The notes under the pieces: model-generated
What the model saw: the letters and a program-made list of their open reading frames with translations, nothing else
Told to the model about the DNA's origin: nothing
Databases searched by the model: none
Shown here: piece after piece, positions 1 to 8,265 of the stretch
Position numbering within the stretch: position 1 is the first letter of the stretch
Layout of the letters: each line of letters opens with the position of its first letter
Position numbers and translations under genes: made by a program
NCBI RefSeq assembly: GCF_000485595.1
Contig: NW_014577173.1
Coordinates: 413,020 to 438,763 of the forward strand
Length of the DNA stretch: 25,744 bases
Direction of reading: 5' to 3'
From: Priapulus caudatus
Lineage: Eukaryota > Priapulida > Priapulimorpha > Priapulimorphida > Priapulidae

Positions 1-2
1 CA

Positions 3-42
<40 letters not shown>

Positions 43-66
43 CTCGCACACACATTCACGTACACA
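1..66. repeat. ACGC tetranucleotide microsatellite
   Basis: The window opens inside a perfect run of CACG units (bases 1-43) that decays into CA-rich sequence by about 66. The left boundary is outside the window. Confidence 0.95.
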
Positions 67-220
67 CTATATTTTATATAGCTGCGGTAGCTCCATGCTG
101 GTCGCATTCTTAGTTATGCTGTTGTGTAGTATGATTTCAATAGCTAATAATATGAGGTATGGTAATAAGAGTTATAATAAGATAATAAAAAAAAAGAATA
201 AGGCCGTAGTATATATAGTA

Positions 221-413
221 AGAATATAAAAGAGAATATAAGAATATAAACGAGAATATAAGAATATAAAAAGATAAGAATATAAGAATATAAGAATATA
301 AGAAAATAAGAATATAAGAATATACGAATATACGAATATAAGAATATAAGAATATAAAAATATAAGAATATAAGAATATATGAATATAAGAATATAAGAA
401 TATACGAATATAA
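221..413. repeat. AGAATATA-type A/T-rich minisatellite
   Basis: Imperfect tandem copies of an 8-9 bp unit (AGAATATA / AGAATATAA) with point variants such as ACGAATATA and AAAATATAA. The minus strand is an uninterrupted hydrophobic open frame (repeated IFLYSYIL-type residues) only because the unit lacks stops in that frame; it should not be read as a membrane protein. Confidence 0.9.
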
Positions 414-466
414 CAGAATAATAATACTAGCTATAACAATAAGAGGTATTATTAGTTCTTGATGAT

Positions 467-577
467 GTGTTTCCCGAACAATGCAGTGCGTGCAGCATGA
501 AAATGGGGTCACAGGTGTCGTGTAAGGTGCCATCACCAGTGTGGCTTCATTATGAATGCCCACATCTCTCTTTCTCT
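467..577 (+). pseudogene. Possible PHD-finger-like fragment (weak)
   Basis: In the frame beginning at 467 the peptide contains CSAC, then VSCKV, then VWLHYEC followed by PHLS. The order Cys-x2-Cys ... Cys ... Trp-x-His-x2-Cys-x2-Leu resembles the second half of a PHD zinc finger, a fold common in animal chromatin proteins and in some non-LTR retrotransposons. The usual Cys pair around VSC is incomplete (only one Cys), no upstream half is visible in the A/T minisatellite to the left, and to the right the frame runs straight into TC and CA repeats. The first codon of the open frame is GTG, so no start is supported. It is probably a retroelement scrap or a chance match. Confidence 0.15.
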
Positions 578-594
578 GCCCGTAAGGGGGCTCT

Positions 595-776
595 ATCTGC
601 ATCTCTTTCATCTATCTATTCGCTCTCTCTTTCTTTCTATTTCTCTCCCTCTCACATACCACACACATACGCGCGCGCGCACGCACGCACACACACGCAC
701 ACGCACACGCACACGCACACGCACACGCACACACACACACACACACTCACACACACTCACACACACTCACACACAA
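595..776. repeat. TC-rich then CA/CGCA microsatellite block
   Basis: A pyrimidine-rich stretch (595-657) passes into ACGC, ACGCAC and pure CA units (661-774). The His-Thr rich open frames here are artefacts of the dinucleotide. Confidence 0.95.
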
Positions 777-837
777 CAATAAATATACAAGAGCCACAGA
801 CAGTATAATAACGCTAAGAATGAAATCCGCCTTTTGT

Positions 838-908
838 CGGTCTCCCCCCTTCTCTCCCTCTGTCGCTCTCTCTCCCTTTCGCTCTCCCTCTCGCCTCTCT
901 TTCTCTCT

Positions 909-952
<44 letters not shown>

Positions 953-972
953 CGCGCGCGCGTGTTTGTGTG

Positions 973-1032
<60 letters not shown>

Positions 1033-1106
1033 TGTGTCTGTCTGTATGCGTGTGTGCGGTTGTGTGCTTGTGTACGCGTGCGTGTGCGCGCGCGTATGTG
1101 ATTGTG
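838..1106. repeat. TC tract followed by GT/GTGC tract
   Basis: 838-949 is TC-rich with pure TC near 919-948. A short GCGC bridge (953-962) leads into pure GT (about 974-1031) and degenerate GTGC/GTCT units to about 1106. Cys-Val and Leu-Ser rich frames on this strand and their complements are repeat translations. Confidence 0.95.
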
Positions 1107-1856
1107 TATGCGTGCTGCAGATGCGACTTAAAGGGATTACCTTTGGCATTTAGTTTAGGTGCACTCTCGGATAGTCTTAGATCAGACCTTAACTCTATCG
1201 CGCAGCTGATTTGCGTTACTCATGCGCCCCTTCTTAACGCATAACGCACAGCCTACGGCAAATGCTGGCATATTACAGACACGGACCAATCGTGTTTTTC
1301 TCCGACTGATTTGCTGACATTTGCATGTAATTGCTAGACTGGCAGCGCCTGATTCATTTAATTATTAAGGCTGCATTTATAAGGTGTAGTACTTATTATT
1401 AGCATTTATAAGGTGTAGTAGCTAGCCTTAATCGGTTTAATTGACGTACAGTACTATGCACCTCTACTCCTATATATTGATACTCAATTTATACTACGAC
1501 TCCACTATACCGGATCCACTACACACGTTACCGATATCATCAGACGTGAATAGTAACAAATTCTTTTATTTTAAATTAGTTCACAATTATCAATTACCAA
1601 TTTGGATTTTATTCACGCCTGATACAATATCCATGATAATATATATAGCTATGCTCATTTGGAGCCCGCTGAAATATTGTTTCTGGCCATGCGATGTCGC
1701 ATCGAGCTCTATGAGAATGAGAAGGATGCAGGTATGCGGATTCCTTATCTAAACACGTTATCTAGTATGGTTTTGGTATTGAATATACTCATTCATCGAC
1801 GCGTAAAATCGATGAGGTGAAAGGAGAGACACAGAGACAGACACAGGTAGAGAAAG

Positions 1857-1857
<1 letters not shown>
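1107..1857. other. Anonymous single-copy-looking sequence
   Basis: About 750 bases of mixed composition with no recognisable coding similarity, RNA gene or element. The only structure I see is the 19-bp direct repeat at 1373-1420. The 103-codon frame at 1441-1752 shows no family motif and is likely chance. Confidence 0.5.
1373..1420. repeat. Perfect 19-bp direct repeat
   Basis: GCATTTATAAGGTGTAGTA occurs at 1373-1391 and again at 1402-1420, separated by 10 bp. The period of 29 bp suggests a local duplication. Confidence 0.9.
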
Positions 1858-1913
<56 letters not shown>

Positions 1914-1993
1914 ACGTGTGCGTGCGTGTGCGTGTGCGCGCGTACGTGTGGGTGTGGGTGTGTGTGCGCGCGTGCGTGTGTGAGGGGGGGGGG
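1858..1993. repeat. GT microsatellite ending in a 10-G run
   Basis: Pure GT from about 1860 to 1910, degenerate GTGCGT/GTACGT to about 1982, then ten consecutive G residues at 1984-1993. The G-run is a common site of assembly error. Confidence 0.95.
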
Positions 1994-2619
1994 TAGTTCA
2001 CAGAAGGATCAGAAGCTGCGATGGTTCTTGTTTTGTACGTGGCGCGACTGCGTTAATGGAGCTTGCACTCAGATTTACCCGACGCCAACGTGGCGCGAAC
2101 AAAAACCGACGTTAGAATCCTCTCTTTCTATCCTGCCGATAAAAAGCCTATTCGTTAAATCTGTTCCTCACGGAGCTGCTTCCTAAGCATGTTCCTTTTC
2201 TTTTGCCAGGGGAATAATTTTTTTCGCCCGAGTCCTTGATTTGTGCGACCGTCACATGACGCTGTCGCTTCCTGTCATCATATCCCACGCCCTTCGTTAC
2301 ATCAGAGCGCAATGTACACGGGCGCGTGCGTGCGTGCGTGCGTGCGCTCGCTCCCCGCGTGCGAATGTCGTGCCCATCGCCAATGACCTCGGCCTCGACA
2401 ATTGGCTAGAAATCTCGGGACGATCGCTTCGCGGGGACGACGACATATTTTTGCAGCGCGCGCGCGTGTAAGTCACAATCATAGGCGGGAATAGGTCTCT
2501 CACTGCGCCGTCTCACTCAGTGATTGCTATAATAATGAGTGAATGCCGCCCGACGCCCCAGGGCAGCTTAATGCCGTTAGTATTCGTGTAACTAGAGACG
2601 CAGGAGGAAGAACAAGGAG
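1994..2619. other. Anonymous sequence with a short GTGC run
   Basis: Mixed GC-moderate sequence. A short GCGTGCGTGC run lies at about 2320-2344. Open frames of 70-95 codons on both strands overlap one another and carry no recognisable motif. No RNA gene or element boundary is visible. Confidence 0.5.
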
Positions 2620-3006
2620 GAACGGTGCGGCCCGGTGTTGCGCGAAATTCCTGACTTGCTAAATACATGATATAGGATGCGTATGCGCATGCGTCCCGAC
2701 CTGACCAATCACAGCTCGTCTTTGTGTACAAAATCCCTGACCTGCGAAATAAATGATATAGGATGCGTATGCGCATGCGTACACGTATGCGCATGCGCAC
2801 TTCGCATATATGCTCAAATAATTCTAACTAATATAAACATTACAAATTTTATACAAACCTTCAATTGACAGTTTGTGTTCGTCCAAGTGTACACAACCTA
2901 TCGTAACACAAAGACGAGCTGTGATTGTTCGGGTCGGCACGCATGCGCATACGCATCCTATATCATGTATTTCGCACACGTCAGGAATTTCGCGCTACAC
3001 CGGTCG
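2620..3006. repeat. Inverted-repeat cluster, three copies of one unit
   Basis: Left arm 2631-2727 reads, with few mismatches, as the reverse complement of 2907-3003. A second direct copy of the core sits at 2735-2783. The shared core contains TGATATAGGATGCGTATGCG followed by CATGCG, and the arms share CAATCACAGCTCGTCTTTGT. The layout (+,+,-) fits a non-autonomous foldback/MITE-like element or a recombined cluster. I cannot assign a superfamily, since outer ends fade gradually and no target-site duplication is clear. Confidence 0.75.
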
Positions 3007-3067
3007 CGTTCAACCTCCTCACAACACGAATCGCTTCGTCACCTTCAAAAAACGATTCTCGCCCGCG

Positions 3068-3156
3068 CCTCGTTTATTTTTGGGACGCCGTCGACAGACG
3101 ATGCGAATCTGCGGTTTTATCGTCTGCCGACGGCGTTCGATGAAGAAAAAAAACGA
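3068..3156. repeat. Imperfect palindrome with an 18-bp core stem
   Basis: 3085-3102 pairs with 3119-3136 (18 bp, one mismatch) around a 16-nt loop. Outside it, CCTCGTTT (3068-3075) pairs with AAAACGAGG (3148-3156) across purine/pyrimidine bulges, so the whole 89 bases can fold. It lies just right of the inverted-repeat cluster and could be part of the same element. Confidence 0.7.
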
Positions 3157-3557
3157 GGAACTAATTTTTGTGTGCGCATTGTGCGCACGATGCCGCGCAC
3201 GTGTTCGCAGCCGGAGCGTGGGCAAGCGTCACGTGATTATCACCTTTTAACCAAACTCCGGGCCGCCTTCGATGAAACTAGACGTGATGCGGCCATGATG
3301 CCGAGGCGCGCCGAGGATTGACACTTTGTGTCTTCCAATCACAGCCTACGCCGCACCAGTGTTTTATATTTTTAAATATGGGGACCCATTGGACCACCAA
3401 ATCGCCGATCTCAGGAACTAGGGCATTCTGCTAGGCTAGAACGGTTTTCTACGATAGAGTTTGCCACAAATACGGAATTAACACGCTGTTTAGCGCACTG
3501 CGCTACGTCCTTCTGTTGCATTTTCGCATTTCCGTAATCAGAATAAGCCCCGCCTTC
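3157..3557. other. Anonymous sequence before the palindromic element
   Basis: No gene or RNA is recognisable. A frame open from 2875 to 3321 (148 codons) crosses the inverted repeat and hairpin, shows no family motif and is best regarded as chance. A small GTGCGCATTGTGCGCAC palindrome sits near 3173-3189. Confidence 0.45.
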
Positions 3558-3907
3558 TTTTTTTCCCAAACGGTATAACATAGCGAAGAATTTAGCTTTG
3601 ACTGAAGAAAACCTTTAAAACAAGAGAACAAACGCTATTTGTAAATGTTTGTTTTGGTTTATGACCGCTAGATAAGTAAGTTTTCTGATGTATTTTCCAC
3701 GACAAGCACATATTTTACTCATTAATATAACATATAATATCACTATAACTGCAATTCTTTGTGCAAATGTGTTATTTTTATCTCAATCTTAAGTTATGAG
3801 AGGGTCTGGGCTCTCGTAATACTACATAGTTACGTACGTATACATGCACACGTACAATAGCCCTTCACTTCGTCGCAGGAGGAAGGAGCGAAGGGCTATA
3901 GTACTAG

Positions 3908-4169
3908 AGCTATACGTACTCGTACCCGTTGACGCTAGACTTAACAAAAAGTTTTCTGATGTATTTTCCATGAAAAACTTAAAACACACATTTTACTCAT
4001 TAATATAAAATATAAAATATGATAATATCACTATAATTGCAATTTTTTGTGTACATGTATTTTCAAATGTAGACAAGTACTAACAGTAACACATGTGTCG
4101 TTTAATAACAAATGTTTGTTCACTTTTTGCTCAGTTTAGCTAGCGTCAACGAGTACGAGTACGTATAGC
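3908..4169. mobile_element. Nested MITE-like element with ACTAG duplication
   Basis: Terminal inverted repeats of about 30 bp: GCTATACGTACTCGTAC then CGTTGACGCTAG at the left end (3909 onward) and its near-perfect complement ending at 4169. ACTAG flanks both sides (3903-3907 and 4170-4174), a plausible 5-bp target-site duplication. The interior includes a second, directly oriented copy of part of the host palindrome's arm (TTTTCTGATGTATTTTCCA and the following A/T-rich stretch, 3950-4050), so this element and the larger one are related. It interrupts the start of the CR1-like fragment. Confidence 0.65.
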
Positions 4170-4173
4170 ACTA

Positions 4174-4706
4174 GTATACAAATCACAGGTTAGACCTCAC
4201 CTTGAATATGTGTCCAATCTTGGAATCCCTATTTGCAGAAAGATATAGTGTTACTGGAAAAGGTGCAAAGAAGGATGTCGCGTATGATTCCAGAAATTCG
4301 TCATTTTTCCTATGAACAAAGACTAGAGAAACTAGGACTTATAACACTGGAACAGAGAAGACTAAGAGGAGACCTCATTGAAACTTTCAAACTAATGAAT
4401 GGCTACGAAGTAATTGACCCTACAAAATTCTTTACAAGATTGGAATACAACAGTACTCGTGGCCATAGCCTCAAATTGTTCACTCCGCGTGCACGACTAG
4501 AGTTAAGGAAACATTTTTTCAGTTTTAGAGTAATAAATTACTGGAATAACCTGTCAGAAGAAGCAGTACAAGCTAAATCAATTAACTCGTTCAAACGCCA
4601 TGTGGATGAATATGTAAGGATGGGGGTTTATACAAGACAGTAGCCTTCCTACTCTTCGATCCACTCCAAACCTACATGTGAAGGGTGGAATCAGGTAAAT
4701 CAGGTA
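4174..4706 (+). pseudogene. 5'-truncated CR1/L2-like non-LTR retrotransposon, reverse transcriptase C-terminus and 3' tail
   Basis: The encoded segment corresponds to the C-terminal region of CR1/L2-clade reverse transcriptases. Recognisable family motifs in order: VRPHLEY (from about 4189), SWNPYLQKDI, LLEKVQRRMSRMIP, YEQRLEKLGL, RRLRGDLIETFKLMNGY, DPTKFF, TRGHSLKLF, RKHFFSFRVINYWNNL and SINSFKRHVDEY, then TAG at 4641-4643. The catalytic palm (YADD region) and the endonuclease are absent. One base is missing near 4208 (the frame changes between LEY and CVQSW), so even this piece is broken; the TTG at 4233 is an internal codon and not a start. After the stop, two tandem copies of AATCAGGTA (4689-4706) end the element exactly where the palindrome arm resumes, as expected for CR1-type 3' ends that terminate in short repeats. 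Confidence 0.85.
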
Positions 4707-4792
4707 CTATAGCCCTTCGCTCCTTCCTCCTGCGACAGAGCGAAGTGCTATGCTGAGTACGTATACGTACGTATGTAGTATTACGAGATGAA

Positions 4793-4897
4793 GCCCTGTA
4801 GGATGTAGACAACGAAATGAAGATGTATGCGTCACCAACAGAATCTGTCTCTTCGAAGCTTTATTACGTCGATCACCACGAACGTGTACGAAACACC

Positions 4898-4963
<66 letters not shown>

Positions 4964-5063
4964 TGCGTATACACTGCATATCCTGATGCCTGTTAATACT
5001 GCCGTATACGCAGAACGATACGCTAATCGTATTATCATTTTCTAACTAAACCAAACTCGGCAG
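4793..5063. mobile_element. Insertion in the right palindrome arm
   Basis: This segment is absent from the left arm, where GGGCT joins CTCGTAATAC directly. AGCCC occurs at both edges of the insertion (near 4794 and 5066), which may be a short target duplication. The insert carries the hexanucleotide array at 4898-4963 and a 9-bp stem TGCGTATAC / GTATACGCA (about 4964 and 5002). No coding content is credible. Confidence 0.5.
4898..4963. repeat. GACGAT hexanucleotide array (11 units)
   Basis: Eleven perfect copies of GACGAT, 66 bp. Frames here read as Thr-Met, His-Arg or Ile-Val repeats on the different strands, and none needs to be coding. Confidence 0.97.
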
Positions 5064-5348
5064 CTATAAGCCCAGACCCTCTCATAACTTAAGATTGAGA
5101 TGAAAATAACACATTTGCACAAATAATTGCAATTATAGTAATATTATATGTTATATTAATGAGTAAAATACGTTTTTTATGGAAAATACATCAGAAAACT
5201 TACTTATCTAGCGGTCATAAACCAAAACAAACATTTACAAATAGCGTTTGTTCTCTTGTTTTGAAGGTATTTTTCAGTCAAAGCAAATCGAAGCCGCCAA
5301 TCAGAAGGCGATAAATTCTTCCTATGTTATACCGTTTGGGAAAAAAAA

Positions 5349-5659
5349 TTTTGCGGCCCGGCCTAACTTCCCCTATTAACTGAAAATATCTCTGTTATTG
5401 TTACGCCTGAATGCGCGATTGATGAGGGATGGGGTGCATGTAAGAGGGAGACATTTTCTTTGGGGTTCCGAAAAACACAATTCCACTTGACAATTTCATG
5501 GGCCATTTCAATTGGAAGCTTTGCATAATGGACCCCCAACAAGCCCTTTGACTGACTAGTCAAGAAATGTAAAGGTCTGTATATTGCTCTTATTTAGCCG
5601 CCGATAGTTCTTATTTAGAACAAAGTCTTCATTGTTATCTTCTAAAACTACAGACCATC
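5349..5659. other. Anonymous sequence right of the palindrome
   Basis: Nothing recognisable on either strand. A 66-codon minus-strand frame (5363-5563) has no known motif. TTCTTATTTAG-type words recur near 5586-5620. Confidence 0.4.
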
Positions 5660-5724
5660 CGCTGACCGCTGTAGAGACGTGCGCCGGGCATCGAATTTGG
5701 CGCACGTCTCTACTGCGGACAGCG
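5660..5724. ncRNA. Strong 65-nt hairpin, function unknown
   Basis: 5660-5685 pairs with 5699-5724: 26 bp with two mismatches, including a perfect 15-bp stretch GTAGAGACGTGCGCC, closed by a 13-nt loop (5686-5698). The size and short loop are in the range of microRNA precursors, but such a regular stem also fits a tiny foldback element. No flanking promoter or poly-T terminator is evident, and strand cannot be decided from sequence. Typed as ncRNA only because the structure is what is visible. Confidence 0.3.
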
Positions 5725-6176
5725 CTTCATACTTGAACATCCCCGCGGTCGCGTGCGCATATCCCGCGGAACTGCGCGTCTCATCCGCGCGCAGCGCTCA
5801 GGATCAACAGCAAAGCTTATCGCGTGGATACAATTACTGCAGAGCACGCACGCGCACCGCTCACAGATAACTACAACAACGGCGCACCATTACTGAAATT
5901 ACGCCCACTGTGCACACACCGCTTCGCTCTCCATACATACACCTAAAGAGCTACTATTACATTGCGGTCATACAGAATCGGCGGTCTTCAGGAAGCCGGA
6001 AAGAAAACCGACCACATTCTGGCTAATAAAGCCAATGCGTCGGCAGAGAGCGCAGGTTCACGAATCTGGACAATAGTTCATCAAAACTGGACAATGCGGC
6101 TTTATTTGTCTAATAACGACTCGAATTCAGTATAATAACGGCTCGGCTGTAGTAGCACCACGCCGCGTGCATATAC
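5725..6176. other. Anonymous sequence
   Basis: GC-richer near 5735-5880, then mixed. No reading frame, RNA gene or repeat I can support. Confidence 0.4.
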
Positions 6177-6183
6177 ATTATAT
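6177..6183. repeat. Left target-site duplication ATTATAT
   Basis: Identical to 6760-6766 and abuts the CAGGAG terminus. The A/T-rich word could match partly by chance, but exact abutment at both termini argues for a real duplication. Confidence 0.7.
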
Positions 6184-6759
6184 CAGGAGTAAGATAATAT
6201 AGGAGGAGTATGACACTCCAAAACACGAGAAATTTGACCGATGATATATTACGTGCAACTCGATAAAAATTACATCTAAATTAGCGTTGAACATCCGTGT
6301 ATATATATGTGTATATATTTATATGTGTATATATATAGGATAATATATATAGTGTGTATGATACAATATTGGATATAATATTATGATCCTATATTATCTT
6401 ACTCCTGCCGCCAACAGGTGGCATTCTTTAAACAGACAAGAGACCCTTTCTTACAGGGATAGCAACTGTTTGAAACGCAAGGGAAGCTGAGCCCCAGCAT
6501 AGTAAAACGCTATGAACCATGTGTGACGTTCAAAGCTATATCTCCATAAAAAGAAGAGGTATGGAAACAAAGTAAAGTTTGAGTGTGAGGTGGATGTCCA
6601 ACGCTAATTCAGATGTAATATTTATCGAGTTGCACGTAATATATCATCGGTAAAATTAGGCAAGCAAATGTTGAATTTCTCGTGTTTTGGAGTGTCATAC
6701 CCAAAATTATTATTATCCAAGCTCCTATATTATCTTACTCCTATATTATCTTACTCCTG
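6184..6759. mobile_element. 576-bp terminal-inverted-repeat element with ATTATAT duplication
   Basis: The left end starts CAGGAGTAAGATAATATAGG and the right end is its reverse complement, ending CTCCTG at 6759. Homology between arms covers about 6184-6298 and 6592-6759, including TGACACTCCAAAACACGAGA and GATATATTACGTGCAACTCG. Seven bases, ATTATAT, flank both ends (6177-6183 and 6760-6766). The right arm has the terminal unit duplicated and two extra short segments. Another inward-facing copy of the terminus lies at 6388-6407. No transposase is encoded. Superfamily is uncertain: hAT elements make 8-bp duplications, so 7 bp does not fit cleanly. Confidence 0.8.
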
Positions 6760-6766
6760 ATTATAT

Positions 6767-6950
6767 CACAGCAAATAGCCGAATTGCAGTCTAGTACAAC
6801 GACTAGGGCTATCCGTCTACATGGGGGTATTTGAAGTTATAATCTCTAGTTCTCTAGTATATATCTAGTTACAGCTAGTCTGCAGCCATCTGTGTATCTC
6901 AGGCATATATCTCTATCGGTGTCTTCTGCGTGCGTCGCTTCTCCCGCCCC
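6767..6950. other. Anonymous sequence
   Basis: Mixed sequence with TCTAGT words near 6845-6870. No feature supported. Confidence 0.4.
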
Positions 6951-6952
6951 CT

Positions 6953-6996
<44 letters not shown>

Positions 6997-7016
6997 TATC
7001 TCTCTATCTCTCTCAG
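6951..7016. repeat. TC microsatellite
   Basis: Nearly pure TC with TTC and TAT interruptions. Ser-Leu frames over it are artefacts. Confidence 0.95.
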
Positions 7017-7233
7017 GTTCTCCATCTCTACCTCCTACCCCGTCGCTCCATCTCTTTTCCTCGCTCTCATCTCACAGGTATATATGGGGCAGGCAGCTCT
7101 TACATAACACATGACAGCTATATATGAATATAGACATGACACACTGATTATACATTTCAATAACGAGGCTTCGACAAACTCTCTCCATTCACATTGATCA
7201 TCGCCTGGAGACTGTTAGCTCATAACTGTAAAT

Positions 7234-7258
7234 AATATATATATATATATATATATAA
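7234..7258. repeat. TA microsatellite
   Basis: About twelve TA units inside a longer A/T-rich patch. Confidence 0.95.
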
Positions 7259-7265
7259 TATTTTG

Positions 7266-7705
7266 CATTGAATGATAGCTGACAGGGGGGAGGGGGGTTA
7301 AGTAGGAATAAATGTACTACTTATCTCTTTGTTTGGACATTACATATTAACAGGTGATATTTAGCATTGGGAGAGAGCCGCGGTTGCCGCAGTTAACAAC
7401 AGTAAACACAATAGTTATCCTACTGTCTTCCGACATTACAAACAAGGCGTGTGTTGATATTTAGCCTCGAAGGACAGGAATATAGAGAGAGAGTAGATAA
7501 TACATCTCTATTATGTACTCTTCATGATATATAGACATTACACGTGGTAATTACCGTGTACATTTCGCATTGAATGACGATCGAAGGACAGCTCGTCGGG
7601 GGAGCCTCCCGGGAAGGGGGGGTAATAACAGTAAATACAATGGTTATCCCAATATTTGGTCATCATAAATGGCAAATATGCTATGCGGTGATATTTAGCA
7701 TTGAT
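7266..7705. repeat. Diverged tandem repeat with GATATTTAGC and G-run motifs
   Basis: Three related segments can be laid side by side. GCATTGAATGA opens at 7266 and 7567 and is followed by a GGGGGG-rich word. GTAAACACAATAGTTATCC (about 7401) and GTAAATACAATGGTTATCC (about 7630) correspond. TGATATTTAGC recurs near 7354, 7457 and 7689. Spacing is irregular, so the array has suffered internal deletions. No coding content is evident. Confidence 0.65.
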
Positions 7706-7983
7706 GCCGGTACATGCATTATAGTCCTCCTGTAAACAGGGGCATGTGTGTGTGCGCGTGAATGCATGCGTTCGTGTGTGCGTGTGGTAGGGTGATTATG
7801 TTGTATGACGCACGTCGTCGCTAAAATCGTGGAAAAAGTGGGAAAACGTGCGGCTTCGCTTTGAAGTGGTTGCGATAGACACAATTATAAGGAGCAGAGC
7901 ATTACTATAATGCGTACGGCATGTCGCTTACAAACAGAAATGCCCTGCATGACGCTAACAAGCGAAACAACGCGGATGGACGA
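7706..7983. other. Anonymous sequence
   Basis: Contains a short GTGTGTGCGCGTG run (7744-7792). No supported gene. Confidence 0.4.
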
Positions 7984-8073
7984 TTGAATCACGGTACATA
8001 CCGTTAGTTTGTTTTCCCATTTGACGTTGCAAATAGGAAATGGGTTTCTGACCTATTTCCTATTTTTAAAATG
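7984..8073. repeat. Dispersed hairpin repeat, copy 1
   Basis: Starts TTGAATCACGG and ends TTTTTAAAATGA. AAATAGGAAAT (8031-8041) pairs perfectly with ATTTCCTATTT (8055-8065) around a 13-nt loop. The same 90-bp arrangement recurs at 15026-15124, with GACGTTGC and GGGTTTCT conserved, so this is a dispersed family and not a chance stem. Confidence 0.8.
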
Positions 8074-8089
8074 ATCAAGCCACTGAACC

Positions 8090-8265
8090 ACAGAAACACA
8101 CAACCGACAGCCACACAACCACCACCCAACAACACAGAACACACGGCGGGAGAGCCCGCAGGGCGGGCGGGGCGGCGAGGTGATTGTGATGAACTCCGGT
8201 TGCGGAGGTATGAGTTATGGGTACTGTAGAGAGAGGGGGCTGTTGATGTTGTATTCTGGTTTGAG
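8090..8265. other. CA-rich then GC-rich anonymous sequence
   Basis: An ACAACC/ACACA-rich patch (8090-8142) and a GGCGGG patch (8144-8180). The long minus-strand frame (276 codons, 8075-8905) spans this and the GA block; its composition is almost entirely Leu and Ser from the repeat and it is not a gene. Confidence 0.5.

Larger units (their letters stand above)
3558..5348. mobile_element. Large palindromic (long-inverted-repeat) element with nested insertions
   Basis: Bases 3558-3904 match the reverse complement of 4704-5348. Landmarks, in order from the left end: a T run then CCCAAACGGTATAACATAG, AACAAGAGAACAAACGC, TTATGACCGCTAGATAAG, CTTAAGTTATGAGAGGG, and at the inner end CGAAGGGCTATAGTAC. 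Each arm ends in a 43-bp sub-palindrome (3858-3900; 4709-4751). The arms would meet as CTATAGTACTATAG if the central insertions were removed, so the parent was probably one nearly spacer-free palindrome. The right arm is longer because of two insertions, a short one near 5288-5312 and one of about 270 bp at 4793-5063. No transposase and no convincing outer target-site duplication are visible. It may be a foldback transposon or a non-autonomous DNA transposon with long terminal repeats. Confidence 0.8.

Noticed and set aside
2875-3321. 148-codon plus-strand frame
   Set aside because: Runs through an inverted repeat and a hairpin, with overlapping frames in other phases and no recognisable family.
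6184-6407. Separate 224-bp element ending at the internal terminus copy
   Set aside because: No matching flank duplication at 6407, whereas 6759 has one; kept as an internal feature of the 576-bp element.
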